This document shows positions 1 through 8,915 of a DNA stretch of 64,000 nucleotides, one piece after another. Numbering within the stretch: the first letter of the stretch is position 1; every line of letters starts with the position of its first letter. The translations under genes were made by a program, and so were the position numbers. The stretch is from the NCBI RefSeq assembly GCF_947331435.1, contig NZ_CAMZOF010000004.1, positions 310,001 to 374,000 of the forward strand, in the 5' to 3' direction. The stretch is from Pelagibius sp. Alg239-R121. GTDB taxonomy: Bacteria; Pseudomonadota; Alphaproteobacteria; Kiloniellales; Kiloniellaceae. The notes under the pieces are model-generated. The model did no database searches and was not told the DNA's origin. It saw only the letters and a list, made by a program, of their open reading frames with translations.

Positions 1-81
1 GATTTGCCCGCCGCCATTTATTACCGCTCTAACGCGCGTCAGAGTCTGATTGTCTTGCTTTAAATCAAAGCAATCGAGCTC

Positions 82-438
82 TTAGCTGGCTGCGCAAGGG
101 TTCTTCGCTGCGCAAGGGTTACACGGATTGCAAGGGTTCTTGGCGGCACAAGGGTTGCAGGGGTTGCAAGGATTCTTGGCGGCACAAGGGTTGCAGGGAT
201 TGCAAGGGTTCTTGGCTGCACAAGGGTTGCAGGGGTTGCAAGGATTCTTGGCTGCGCAAGGATTGCAGGGATTACACGGATTGCAGGGGTTCTTGGCTGC
301 GCAAGGATTGCAAGGGTTGTGATGTTTGCTGCCGCTGGCGCAAGCGCTGAGCAGGCCTGCAGACGCCAATGCTACACCGCCCATGATGACGGACCGGCGG
401 CTCTTGGACGCAAGCATGATTGATTTTTTTGAAGACAT
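82..438 (-). CDS. Cysteine-rich Asn-Pro-Cys repeat lipoprotein
   Basis: 118 aa. The N-terminus has a basic region with twin arginines (SKSRRS, residues 11-16), a hydrophobic stretch and a lipobox LLSAC with Cys33, so it is probably exported and lipid-anchored. After a short SGSKHH linker, the rest is almost pure repeat: NPC triplets in groups of two to four separated by AAK, mostly a 12-residue unit [12 protein letters not shown]. It carries 19 Cys in the repeat part plus the lipobox Cys. The repeats are also visible in the DNA as 36-bp units. I do not recognise a characterised family. Regular Cys spacing suggests metal binding or disulfide cross-linking at the cell surface, which is inference. 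It stands alone, with about 290 bp before the next gene. Confidence 0.7.
   Translation of the reverse strand: MSSKKSIMLASKSRRSVIMGGVALASAGLLSACASGSKHHNPCNPCAAKNPCNPCNPCNPCAAKNPCNPCNPCAAKNPCNPCNPCAAKNPCNPCNPCAAKNPCNPCNPCAAKNPCAAS
105..318. repeat. Tandem 36-bp repeats inside the NPC lipoprotein gene
   Basis: About five to six imperfect 36-bp units with the core pattern caagggttgcaggg plus cttggcggc. They encode the NPC/AAK repeats of the minus-strand lipoprotein. The units differ mainly at synonymous positions, so the protein repeat seems to be under selection. Copy number may vary between strains by slippage. Confidence 0.75.
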
Positions 439-727
439 GGATAAACACTCCTGAATTTATTGTTGCCCGGCAGAACCGTAAACCGTTTGGGGACTCTGTC
501 ATTCTAACGGGCATTCGCCACATGGATGTATTGTGATTCGCTCTCTCAAACGCACCGCGGAATGCGGCGACGCACCCAGTTTCCCGTTTGAAGCGATGCC
601 GGGCAAATCAGGTTTCAACACAAAATCGTGACAATGACTGGGAATGGCCGCCTCAGGCGTGCAAATTTCGACCGATGGGCGGCAGGGTGTTAGCGTCCAT
701 CCCTGGAAACATTTAATATGACTGTGG

Positions 728-1612
728 TCAGTCCGACACGCTGCCCGAGTCGAAACCGGCATCCAGGTGAACCCCCTCGGCGATGAAGTCAGGGTTTTCG
801 AATCCGGGCTTGCCGTAGTCCAACGGCTCGTTATCCAGGGTCCAGACATCACCGCCGGCTGCGAGTAGCACGGCGTGGCCTGCTGCGGTATCCCACTCCA
901 TGGTCCGGCCGAAGCGTGGGTAAAAGTCCGCCTGGCCACTGGCCACCAGGCAGAACTTGAGTGAACTACCGGCCGTAACTCGGTCTTTGATTTTTCGGCT
1001 GGCGAGAAACCGCTCCAGCTTTTCGCCAGTGCCGTGGCGTCGACTGGCCACAACCGTCGCGCCCTCATCGGGTATCTCACGAACCGAAATCTGCATGGGA
1101 GGATTGTCGGTTTCAGAAAAGGTTGCGGTGCTTTCGCCCGCACCTGTCCAGGTCATGGCCAGGGCAGGGGCATGAACGACGCCGGCTACCGGTATGCCAT
1201 GTTCGATCAGCGCAATATTGACCGTGAACTCGCCGTTACGGGACAGAAACTCTTTGGTTCCGTCCAGGGGATCAACCAGCCAGAAAAAGTCTCCGTCGAT
1301 ATCGGGAATTTCTCCGGCGGAGGCCGCTTCTTCCGAGACGACGGGAATTTGCGGTGTGAGCGTATTGAGCGCGCCTAGGATAAAGGTCTCCGCCGCTTCG
1401 TCCGCATCGGTGACCGGAGAGGCATCATCTTTATGCCGGACGACAATCTCTTCCGCATCGACGTAGTATTGAAGGATCACCTTTCCAGCCCGCTCGGCGA
1501 TCAGCCGTAGGGCAGCCATCAGGTCATCGGCGTCGCTTTCTCCTTCAGGTCCTTTCGAACCCGAAGCGTTGTCGTTGGCCGAAGAGGCGGCTCCGTTTGT
1601 GCTGTCGCTCAT
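728..1612 (-). CDS. cysQ: 3'(2'),5'-bisphosphate nucleotidase CysQ (inositol monophosphatase family)
   Basis: 294 aa from the chosen ATG; in-frame ATGs at 1645 and 1666 are possible but give an unlikely N-terminal extension. Inositol monophosphatase-fold signatures are clear: VVSEE (residues 91-95, metal-binding Glu), DPLDGTKEF (114-122, the metal-binding DPxDGT motif) and a C-terminal EWDTAAGHA motif. CysQ hydrolyses 3'-phosphoadenosine 5'-phosphate left over from sulfate assimilation and sulfotransferases. The FLSRNGEFTVNIALI segment is typical of CysQ rather than of SuhB. The acidic Ser/Asn-rich first 30 residues are extra. It follows the CoxL-like gene on the same strand after about 85 bp and could be co-transcribed. 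A sulfotransferase gene at 57.8 kb gives PAP a source in this genome. Confidence 0.88.
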   Translation of the reverse strand: MSDSTNGAASSANDNASGSKGPEGESDADDLMAALRLIAERAGKVILQYYVDAEEIVVRHKDDASPVTDADEAAETFILGALNTLTPQIPVVSEEAASAGEIPDIDGDFFWLVDPLDGTKEFLSRNGEFTVNIALIEHGIPVAGVVHAPALAMTWTGAGESTATFSETDNPPMQISVREIPDEGATVVASRRHGTGEKLERFLASRKIKDRVTAGSSLKFCLVASGQADFYPRFGRTMEWDTAAGHAVLLAAGGDVWTLDNEPLDYGKPGFENPDFIAEGVHLDAGFDSGSVSD

Positions 1613-1696
1613 AGCTTCTACTTCAATAACGCCGCAATCGAGCATACGCTCAATGCGCAGGGACATCTATTCAACGCGCCGTTTTTATCCGCTTCT

Positions 1697-4060
1697 CTAT
1701 TCAGCCGCCACCTGATTCCGATTGGCATGCTGAATAATCCGCCAGATCTTTTCGGATGTCGCCGGCATATCCACATGATGAACGCCGAAAGGGGACAGGG
1801 CGTCGACGATGGCATTGATGACGGCAGGCGGGGCGCCGATGGCACCGGCCTCACCGGCTCCCTTAACGCCCATGTCGTTGGTTGCGCAAGGCATATCCTC
1901 AACCATTGTCAACTCGATCTGCGGAATATCGTCGGCACGAGGCATGCAGTAATCGAGGTACGAGCCTGAGAGCAGTTGCCCCGTCTCCGGGTCGTAGACA
2001 GTGTGCTCCAGGAGGGCCTGGCCAATGCCCTGAACCGTTCCACCATGCACCTGGCCCGCCGCAAGCAGCGGATTGATGACCTTGCCGAAATCATCATAGA
2101 TGACGTAGCGCAGAATTTGCGTGACGCCTGTGGCTTCGTCGACCTCGACTTCGCAGATGTGACAGCCGTTGGGGTAGGTCATGGGCAAGGTCTCCTCGAA
2201 GTTTGAGGTTTCGTCAATTCCGTCCGTGACTGCTTCTGCGGTTTCCGGCGGCAGGTTCATGCCTTCCTCGATCGCCTGGGCGACGTCTGCCAGCGAAACC
2301 CTGCGGTCGGTACCGACAATTGACAGCATGCCGGCATCGAATGCGATGTCCTCTGTTGCGGCTTCGAGAAGGTGTCCGGCGATTTCGCGGGCGCGGGCAA
2401 TCACCTTTTCCGAAGCGCCCGCGATTGCCATGCCGCCCATCAGGACCGATCGCGAACCTCCGGTGCCGCCGCCGGATGTCAGCTCATTGGTGTCGCCTTG
2501 ACGCAACTCGACCTGTTCGGGCTCTACGCCCAGCTTGTCGGCCAGAATCTGTGCATAGGCCGTCGCATGGCCCTGGCCATTGTTCTGAGTCCCGATGAAG
2601 AGGGTGATTCCACCGTCGGCTCTGACTTTGATTCGCGCTTCTTCCTTGCCCGATGTGCCGCAAGCCTCGACGTAGGAGGACATACCGATACCGCGCAGCT
2701 TACCCTTGGATCTGGAGGTGATGCGACGCGCTTCAAAATCGCTCCAATCGGCTGCGGTTTGGGCCCGCTGCATCATCTCGGCGAAATCACCGGAATCATA
2801 GGTAATGCCGGTTGAAGTCGTGTAAGGCATGGCCTCGAAGGGAATAAAGTTCCTGCGCCGCATCTCATCCGGGCTGATACCTATCTCGCGGGCCGCGTAA
2901 TCGATCAGGCGCTCGACCACGTAAGCAGCCTCCGGGCGACCGGCGCCACGATAGGCGTCGACAGGCACGGTGTTCGTGAAGACGCATTTGACGTCAACGT
3001 AAACCGTGGGAACCGAATAGACCCCGCAAAGCATGTGCGATCCGCAAGCCGTCGGAATATAGGGGCCATAATTGGAGAGGTAGGCGCCCAGATCGGCGAC
3101 CGTCGAAACCTTGAGAGCCGTAATCTTACCATTCTCGTCCAGGCCGGCTTCGACTGTCGTGAGATGATCACGACCCTGGCTGTCGCTCATAAAGCTTTCG
3201 CCGCGTTCACCGGTCCAGCGGACAGGGCGACGCAGGCGCCGGGCAGCGAAGAGCACCATGACCTGTTCCGGATAGACGAAGATCTTCATTCCGAAACCGC
3301 CGCCGACGTCCTGTGTCAGAACTCTGAGTTTCTCCTGCGGAATCTGGAAGACCCGGTCGGCAAGCTGCCCTCGAAGCGAAAAGACGCCCTGACTGCCGCT
3401 GACCAGGGTCAGTTGATCGCTTTCGGCATCATAGCTGGCCAAAGCGCCGCGTGGTTCCATGGCATTGACCACAATCCGGTTGTTGACGAGGTTCAGTTTG
3501 ACCACCTTATGGGAAGCGGCCAATGCGGCCTCCGTCATACCCTGATCGCCCTGTTCCCAATCCAGGCAGATGTTGCCTGGAGCCTCATCCCAGATTTGCG
3601 GCGTACCCGCTTGCATTGCTTTCTCGGAGAGGACGTTGGCGGGAAGGTCCTTAAAGTCGACGAAGATCAGTTCGGCCGCGTCCTTTGCCTGCTCCAGCGT
3701 TTCAGCCACCACGAAGGCCACCGGATCACCGATATGGCGGACCCGTCCGCGGGCCAAGGCAGGATGTGGGGGCATGATCGGCAGGCTGTCGTTCTTACCG
3801 GGAATCGGCGTCATGCAGGGGATATCCTGCACGCCGTCGGCGGTCAGATCTTCGTGGGTATAAACTCCCAGGACGCCCGGTGCAGCCCTGGCGTCTTCGA
3901 CGTCTAGCGCGCTGATTTCGGCATGAGCGTGGGGGCTTCGTAAAACGAAACCAAAGACTTCGCCATTTTCCTTGATGTCATCCGTATAGCGACCGTGACC
4001 GGTCAAAAGACGCACGTCCTCGACGCGCCGTAAACCCTGACCGACACCGAATTTCACCAT
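1697..4060 (-). CDS. CoxL/xanthine dehydrogenase-family molybdopterin-binding large subunit (form II type)
   Basis: 787 aa, full length for the large subunit of aerobic CO dehydrogenase-like molybdenum hydroxylases. Residues 1-140 form the a/b hammerhead domain (GRYTDDI, SPHAHAEI). The molybdopterin part includes GGGFGMK (253-259) and the active-site loop AYRGAGR (369-375). True form I CO dehydrogenases carry AYRCSFR with the Cu-binding Cys; AYRGAGR marks form II, whose substrate is generally unknown. So CO oxidation should not be assumed. The C-terminal GVKGAGEAGAIGAPPA segment is the conserved catalytic Glu region. The usual medium (FAD) and small (2Fe-2S) subunit genes are not beside it. 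A purine-rich ribosome site (AAGAGGTCC) precedes the ATG. Confidence 0.88.
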   Translation of the reverse strand: MVKFGVGQGLRRVEDVRLLTGHGRYTDDIKENGEVFGFVLRSPHAHAEISALDVEDARAAPGVLGVYTHEDLTADGVQDIPCMTPIPGKNDSLPIMPPHPALARGRVRHIGDPVAFVVAETLEQAKDAAELIFVDFKDLPANVLSEKAMQAGTPQIWDEAPGNICLDWEQGDQGMTEAALAASHKVVKLNLVNNRIVVNAMEPRGALASYDAESDQLTLVSGSQGVFSLRGQLADRVFQIPQEKLRVLTQDVGGGFGMKIFVYPEQVMVLFAARRLRRPVRWTGERGESFMSDSQGRDHLTTVEAGLDENGKITALKVSTVADLGAYLSNYGPYIPTACGSHMLCGVYSVPTVYVDVKCVFTNTVPVDAYRGAGRPEAAYVVERLIDYAAREIGISPDEMRRRNFIPFEAMPYTTSTGITYDSGDFAEMMQRAQTAADWSDFEARRITSRSKGKLRGIGMSSYVEACGTSGKEEARIKVRADGGITLFIGTQNNGQGHATAYAQILADKLGVEPEQVELRQGDTNELTSGGGTGGSRSVLMGGMAIAGASEKVIARAREIAGHLLEAATEDIAFDAGMLSIVGTDRRVSLADVAQAIEEGMNLPPETAEAVTDGIDETSNFEETLPMTYPNGCHICEVEVDEATGVTQILRYVIYDDFGKVINPLLAAGQVHGGTVQGIGQALLEHTVYDPETGQLLSGSYLDYCMPRADDIPQIELTMVEDMPCATNDMGVKGAGEAGAIGAPPAVINAIVDALSPFGVHHVDMPATSEKIWRIIQHANRNQVAAE

Positions 4061-4385
4061 GCTCGGACCTCTTCTCGCAATGAAAGTGGAAGCTTGGCGG
4101 CGATAATAGGCAAGTCACGCAGTGCGACCAACTGCAATATTTTTATGGATTCCGCAGTCGTCCGGCTTGCTCTAAGACCTTAGGATCGCTAGGAATGCCG
4201 GCGCTGCAGTACGCGCGGCAATTCGATGTTTAGCCATGCTGAATTTGCATAACAGATCTGCGAATGTCACCCACTTAAATTCGCGGGCGTCGTGCAAATC
4301 TAACCACCCGTTAATCTATCTCCTGCATAACGCAGAACGGACTAACTCCGCACAACAATCCGGCCATGCTTGGAGATCGGAAGAC
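4061..4385. other. Intergenic, CoxL-like start to small membrane ORF
   Basis: About 325 bp between divergent genes. It should hold promoters in both directions. I see no convincing sigma-70 pair, riboswitch or repeat. Confidence 0.4.
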
Positions 4386-4517
4386 ATGGAATTGATCTAC
4401 GCTGGCGTCCTCTGGGGCGCAATCGGACTGGGCCTCGCCTGCATCCTACTCTGCGCGCGTGGTGACAAGACGTCGCATGTGACGGAGCAGCCGTCTTCGG
4501 AGCTGCCAGAGGCCTAA
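4386..4517 (+). CDS. Small single-pass membrane protein, hypothetical
   Basis: 43 aa from an ATG preceded by GGAG about ten bases upstream. The first 25 residues are one hydrophobic helix (LIYAGVLWGAIGLGLACILL), followed by a short polar, acidic tail. There is no recognised family. The reading frame is open upstream to 4236, but those residues are Asn/Ser-rich and look non-coding. A small inner-membrane protein is plausible. It lies alone between divergent neighbours. Confidence 0.4.
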   Translation: MELIYAGVLWGAIGLGLACILLCARGDKTSHVTEQPSSELPEA

Positions 4518-4632
4518 AACTTCTAACAGAATGGCTGAATTCTCAGTGTTGTGCTGAACACGTGCTTCACGGGCGTTTGCTGTCGGTAGACGCCTTAAAG
4601 GGCGTTGGCGGGTTCTGCGCGATTGATCGGCG

Positions 4633-4845
4633 TTAGGCGTTTTGGTCCACAGCAGCCACAGCTGCCGTCGCTGCTTCCTCGGGTTTCATTTTCCGTTCGT
4701 ACGCGGATTTCCAGTCGTAGGATAGCTCTGGCAGATCATAGCCCAAGATAGCGAGCTCACATTCTACCCAGCTCAGCCAATAGTCGTACTCGTCCCCCGG
4801 GATGCCGGGTGTGGGAAATGAGATGATATTCGGCTCGATCGACAC
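4633..4845 (-). CDS. Hypothetical 70-aa protein
   Basis: 70 aa starting at a GTG with a good ribosome site (AAAGGAGCAGTGA) directly upstream. The sequence is acidic and aromatic-rich (EYDYWLSWVECELA) with a C-terminal alanine-rich helix. It has no signal peptide or membrane segment and no family I recognise. The strong ribosome site and balanced composition support a real gene. Confidence 0.5.
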   Translation of the reverse strand: MSIEPNIISFPTPGIPGDEYDYWLSWVECELAILGYDLPELSYDWKSAYERKMKPEEAATAAVAAVDQNA

Positions 4846-5590
4846 TCACTGCTCCTTTGTCGTCACGTCGTCATATTATAAAAAATGATAGTCCTTCATC
4901 ATGAAAACAATACGAGCTATGCGCTAAAATTTAGTTAACTGGTAAATAATAAGTGATTGTTGTGCCAAATTTGCGTGTAGCTGATAAGGGAAAATAGATT
5001 CTTGTTTTAGGAAATCAAAAGAAGGATCGGTGTTTTTCTTTTTTGTGAAGTATAGAAAGTGAATTCCTCGATCGTCATTATGTCGGCGTGAAGCGGTATG
5101 GTTCTGGGTTTTGGAATGGCGAATGTATTCGTCAGTTTGGCGTGAGATACAGGACGCCCGTGACAACTGGTTGTATAGCGGACGTCAATCAGGCTTCGCT
5201 TGTGACCGTCGCGTAATTCCAAGTACCGAACAATAAAAACGTACACGAATGAATTTATCTTGCGTGCCAGCTGTATGGTGGCGTATAGTATCAACGCTAA
5301 GTAGCCCTCCGAACTACTGAAAAAATCGGGGACTAAAGGCAGACCGATTTACTCTGAGCCGCAAGCTTTAGCTGATCGACTGATTGGCATCAGTTCCTGC
5401 CTCTCAGGGGTGAATCGCCACTTCGACTCGATTGCTCAAACACGGGTCAGTCTACAATGAGGCCCTTAATCCAGCCCACTGATTCAATTTGCGAGTAGTG
5501 AGTTGCCAACAAGACCTGTCGGCTGATGACGGGCTCGGTCTTTGACCCGATATCTTGGCGACAGATCGCCATCTCGATAGCGTGCTCGAC
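4846..5590. other. AT-rich intergenic region
   Basis: About 745 bp of clearly AT-richer DNA, especially 4860-5110, with no convincing gene. Open frames on the minus strand (4924-5294) lack ribosome sites and have unnatural composition. Base use unlike the neighbours suggests decayed or acquired DNA. Confidence 0.45.
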
Positions 5591-5833
5591 ATGACAATTG
5601 ACGACGTACTGAGACTCCACGAGGACGCTCTTTTGAGTTTGCCCGATGTCCAGGGTGTTGGAATCGGTGAACGAGAGGGCGTCAAGGTCATTAAAATATT
5701 CACGAACAGGAGGATTCACGACGAGGACCGCGAACGGGCGGGGGTCCCTTTGGAACTCGACGGCTACAAGGTCGAGCTTGAAGTTATCGGATCAATTTCG
5801 GCGCAGGACTCTGGAGAAACAAGGAAGGATTAG
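5591..5833 (+). CDS. Small protein resembling the N-terminal module of the adjacent protease
   Basis: 80 aa from ATG 5591; a TTG at 5555 or GTG at 5582 would extend it. The core LPDVQGVGIGEREGVKVI, followed by a basic/charged helix and VPLELDGYKVELEVIGSI, matches in pattern residues 38-98 of the next gene (VGFGLGVKW, then IPAKI, then TDVLAVGEL). It therefore looks like a free-standing copy of the pro-domain-like module of NAL1-type proteases. It ends 2 bp before the protease ATG, so the two are surely co-translated. It has no signal peptide. A chaperone, inhibitor or substrate-adaptor role for the protease is inference. Confidence 0.68.
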   Translation: MTIDDVLRLHEDALLSLPDVQGVGIGEREGVKVIKIFTNRRIHDEDRERAGVPLELDGYKVELEVIGSISAQDSGETRKD

Positions 5834-5835
5834 TC

Positions 5836-6867
5836 ATGCCCAATGATACAAAAAAAATGATCCTGAAACCTGAAGATTCCACCAGCGCATCGGCCCTTAA
5901 AACGCAGGCAATGGCCGTAGAGAAAATGTTGAAGCCGGAGAGTACACCCGCGAACCTTGTCGGCTTCGGCCTGGGAGTCAAGTGGTCCAAGGGTGAGCCG
6001 ACAGGCAAGTCAGCTCTGCTTGCTCTTGTGTCGCAAAAGGTCGGAAAGGACGAATTGAGCGAAGGCGATATGATTCCGGCCAAGATCAATAATATGCAAA
6101 CCGATGTCTTGGCGGTCGGCGAGCTGTTTGCCGGTCAGGCTGAGCCGGCTGAGGTCGGTATCGAGGCTTTGGCTCGACGGATCCGGCCCGCCTCCGGCGG
6201 TTATTCAGTCGGTCACGTCAACATCACAGCCGGCACCATCGGCACCTGCGTTTTCGATCTGGAAGGAACCGGCAGCAACCCTGCTGGAATTCCGGGTCGC
6301 TACTATATCCTGAGCAACAACCACGTGCTGGCAAACAGCAATAATGCTGGTTTGGGCGATCCGGTTCTTCAGCCGGGTCCCTTTGACGGCGGGACTGATC
6401 CAACTGACCGGATTGCGCGACTCAACCGTTTCATTCCGATCACGTTCGAGCCGCCGGTGCCGCGCTTTCTACATCGCAATCTGGTCGATGCAGCCGTGGC
6501 GGAAGGCCAGTTTCACGACCTGAAACGCGAGATACACTGGGTCGGGCACCTGCAGGGCTGGGTGCCGCGGGCACAGGTCAATGTCGGCATGCGTCTTCAC
6601 AAGACGGGGCGTACGACGAACTACACGACCGGGCGGATTACCGCGGTCAATGCGACGATCGACGTCAATTACGGCGCCGGGCGTGTGGCGCGGTTCCGGG
6701 ATCAAATCATTACCACTAATATGTCCGCTGGCGGAGATTCCGGATCGATTGTCGCGGACCGCTCGAGCAACCGCGCCGTCGGCCTGTTGTTTGCAGGCTC
6801 GTCGGTTGCCACGATCCTGAATCAAATCCAGCACGTTCGTTCCCTGCTTCGGGTTGAGATCGTGTGA
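5836..6867 (+). CDS. NAL1-like trypsin-fold serine protease
   Basis: 343 aa. Residues 38-100 are a small alpha/beta module also present in the preceding gene; about 125-343 form a trypsin-like protease. The catalytic triad reads as His163 (SNNHVLA), Asp218 (NLVDAAVAE) and Ser302 (GGDSGSIV), in the usual order. The KTGRTTNYTTGRI segment is typical of the family. No secretion signal is visible, so a cytoplasmic location is likely, unlike DegP/HtrA enzymes; there is no PDZ domain. The ribosome site AAGGAAGGA lies in the end of the upstream small gene. The substrate is unknown. The same fold occurs in plant NAL1 and in many uncharacterised bacterial proteins. Confidence 0.8.
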   Translation: MPNDTKKMILKPEDSTSASALKTQAMAVEKMLKPESTPANLVGFGLGVKWSKGEPTGKSALLALVSQKVGKDELSEGDMIPAKINNMQTDVLAVGELFAGQAEPAEVGIEALARRIRPASGGYSVGHVNITAGTIGTCVFDLEGTGSNPAGIPGRYYILSNNHVLANSNNAGLGDPVLQPGPFDGGTDPTDRIARLNRFIPITFEPPVPRFLHRNLVDAAVAEGQFHDLKREIHWVGHLQGWVPRAQVNVGMRLHKTGRTTNYTTGRITAVNATIDVNYGAGRVARFRDQIITTNMSAGGDSGSIVADRSSNRAVGLLFAGSSVATILNQIQHVRSLLRVEIV

Positions 6868-7086
6868 TTGCTTTTGGCCGGGTCCGGTTTCGTCGGACGG
6901 CCGTAATATGAGCATGTCCAATCCTGGGCGGCAGCCGTCACTGCTGTCGCCCAGGAACGGTCTCTCTGCCTTAGTTGCCTCGCCGTGACATAACTTTGCC
7001 TTAACTCCGCCTTTTCACTGCCCTCGCACGGCCGTCGTGGCGTGATTTCCTATCGTCGCTTTAATCACCAGACATAGGGGGGGGCG

Positions 7087-8268
7087 ATGCGACGATTAAC
7101 CGGGACAAGACTGATCGGAGCTGGGATGTTGGTGACCTGCTTGATCCTGGCTGGGTTTCCCGTCGCGGCGGAGCAGTCCTCGAAGGACGCGCATTTCAAG
7201 CGGGACCATCACGGCCAGGCCGAACAGCATGCCGGCCCCCAGATCGACGTGGCCTTTCTGTTGGATACCACTGGCTCGATGGATCATCTGATCCAGGGCG
7301 CAAAGGTCAAGATCTGGTCGATCGCCAAAGAAATGCTGGATGCCAAGGTGGCGCCGGATCTGCGCATGGCGCTGATCGGTTACCGTGATCGGGGCGACGC
7401 TTATGTGACCCGGAGTTTCGATCTGACCGATGATATAGATCGGATTTACGGCGAGTTACTGAAGTTCGAGGCGGATGGTGGCGGCGACCGGCCCGAATCC
7501 GTTAATCAGGCCCTGGACGATGCGATCAACGGCCTGAGCTGGGATCGGGGCGGTTCTGTCTATCGCGTGGTTTTCCTGGTCGGCGATTCGCCCCCGAAAA
7601 TGAATTACCAGGACGACATCAAATACCCGGTCACCGCGAGTCTGGCGGCCGAGCGGGACATCGTGATCAATACTGTGCTGGCCGGTGGTGCGGGGGATAC
7701 CGGCCAGATTTGGCGTGAAATCGCACGATTGGCCCAGGGGCGCTTTGTATCCATCCCCCAGACCGGCAATATGCAGATCATCGAAACACCTTTCGATCAG
7801 GATATTCAATCGTTAAATCAGCGCCTGAACGGGACGGCTTTGCCGTATGGCAAGAGGGTGCAGCAGGATGAGGTCCGGCAGAAACTCGGACGCACCGCTG
7901 CAGCACCGAGTTCGGTCATTGCGGATAAGTCGGCCTATTTCAAGTCAAAGGGCGCCAGCGAGGAGATCGTTACGGGTCGTGGCGAGTTGATCAACGACTT
8001 GGCGGAAGGGCGCGTGACGCTCGAGGAATTGGAGCCGGAGGCTTTGCCGACCGACCTTCAGGGCTTGAGTCCGGAGGCGCGTGAATTGGCAATCGCCGAG
8101 AAGACGAAAGAACGAGATGCGCTACGCCGTAAGATCAACATATTGGTCACCAAACGCGATATCTATATCAAGAAGGAGCTTGCGAAGCAGGGTGAGAGCG
8201 ATTCCTTTGACGGTGAAGTTGGCGCGATCATCCGCGAACAAGGTTCCGCGAAAGGCATTCACTACTGA
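7087..8268 (+). CDS. Secreted von Willebrand factor A domain protein
   Basis: 393 aa. Residues 1-28 form a Sec signal peptide (LIGAGMLVTCLILAG, then VAAEQ). The vWA domain runs from about 52 to 250 and begins VAFLLDTTGSM; D60-T-T-G-S64 is a metal-ion-dependent adhesion motif, with later MIDAS elements in LIGYRDRGD and the VGDSPP segment. The C-terminal 130 residues are charged and helical, possibly coiled coil. Such periplasmic vWA proteins usually bind a protein partner through Mg2+. A run of G (AGGGGGGGCG) sits just before the ATG. The stop codon overlaps the stop of the convergent gene by 7 nt. Confidence 0.8.
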   Translation: MRRLTGTRLIGAGMLVTCLILAGFPVAAEQSSKDAHFKRDHHGQAEQHAGPQIDVAFLLDTTGSMDHLIQGAKVKIWSIAKEMLDAKVAPDLRMALIGYRDRGDAYVTRSFDLTDDIDRIYGELLKFEADGGGDRPESVNQALDDAINGLSWDRGGSVYRVVFLVGDSPPKMNYQDDIKYPVTASLAAERDIVINTVLAGGAGDTGQIWREIARLAQGRFVSIPQTGNMQIIETPFDQDIQSLNQRLNGTALPYGKRVQQDEVRQKLGRTAAAPSSVIADKSAYFKSKGASEEIVTGRGELINDLAEGRVTLEELEPEALPTDLQGLSPEARELAIAEKTKERDALRRKINILVTKRDIYIKKELAKQGESDSFDGEVGAIIREQGSAKGIHY

Positions 8269-8882
8269 GGTTGCACGAGGACCGGAAAACCTTCGTACCA
8301 TTCAGCATGATTGCCTTCATAATTGGCCATACCGGGTTTCGTCAGGCAGCCTTTTGGTCGGATGAAGCTGTCTATCCTGCGGTCTGCGCTTTCACACCAC
8401 TGTATGTTAAAGGCACAGAGTTTGGGGAAAAACTGAAGGTGTTCGAAGAGCAGATGATCGTGAATCCACCACGCCAGACACCGCCAGTCCGCACCCCGTT
8501 CATAGCGATCGGCAAACCAGGGGATGACGACGCAGGCTGCCGCGCCCATCCGACCTTGACTGTCACGTAAATCCCAAACGTGATAGGCGGCATTGGCCTT
8601 CACGCTGGCGCCCTGCTTTCGGGCGTTGCCAAAGGCCGTGACTTCAGCTGAACGATAGCCTGAGCGAACTGCGACACGGCCGAAGGTCCGTTGCAAGGGT
8701 TCGAGCAACTCCGTGCAGAGATGGCGCCCGGCCGTGATTGCAAGATCGGGATCCGTCGGAATGTTGGCAATGCCATGAAACCCCGCGATCTCGGAATAGA
8801 GAAAGTCACGCAGGAAGAAGTTCGGGCTCAGCCGGACACGCCCCAGGTCTTCGAGGCCACGCATGGATGCTGGTTTTCGCAT
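8262..8882 (-). CDS. Peptidase M15-like / hypothetical protein
   Basis: 206 aa. The N-terminal half matches the pattern of M15-type zinc D-Ala-D-Ala peptidase-like proteins: LSPNFFLRDFLYSEIA, then LCTELLEPLQRTFGRVAVRSGYRS, then HVWDLRD. The usual zinc His-x6-Asp is only partly recognisable: the His of AAYHVWDLRD is there, but a first zinc His in the SGYRS-downstream region is missing. Activity is therefore uncertain and it may be a degenerate fold member. The C-terminal half is aromatic and unique. There is no signal peptide. It starts 33 bp after the EamA gene on the same strand and may share its transcript. Its stop overlaps the stop of the vWA gene. Confidence 0.55.
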   Translation of the reverse strand: MRKPASMRGLEDLGRVRLSPNFFLRDFLYSEIAGFHGIANIPTDPDLAITAGRHLCTELLEPLQRTFGRVAVRSGYRSAEVTAFGNARKQGASVKANAAYHVWDLRDSQGRMGAAACVVIPWFADRYERGADWRCLAWWIHDHLLFEHLQFFPKLCAFNIQWCESADRRIDSFIRPKGCLTKPGMANYEGNHAEWYEGFPVLVQPQ

Positions 8883-8915
8883 GGCTGTCCCTTCAATTGC
8901 CTCGCTGCTTTGAGT

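Noticed and set aside
100-330. Regular 36-bp repeats that could suggest a CRISPR array
   Set aside because: There are no unique spacers; the repeats are contiguous and encode the NPC repeats of a lipoprotein.
3035-3907. Long open frame on the plus strand inside the CoxL-like gene
   Set aside because: Antisense shadow of a strong coding gene in GC-rich DNA; no ribosome site or motifs.
1697-4060. CO dehydrogenase (form I) call
   Set aside because: The active-site loop is AYRGAGR, lacking the Cu-binding Cys of true CO dehydrogenase.
4924-5294. Small minus-strand open frames in the AT-rich gap
   Set aside because: No ribosome sites, no recognisable motifs and unnatural composition.
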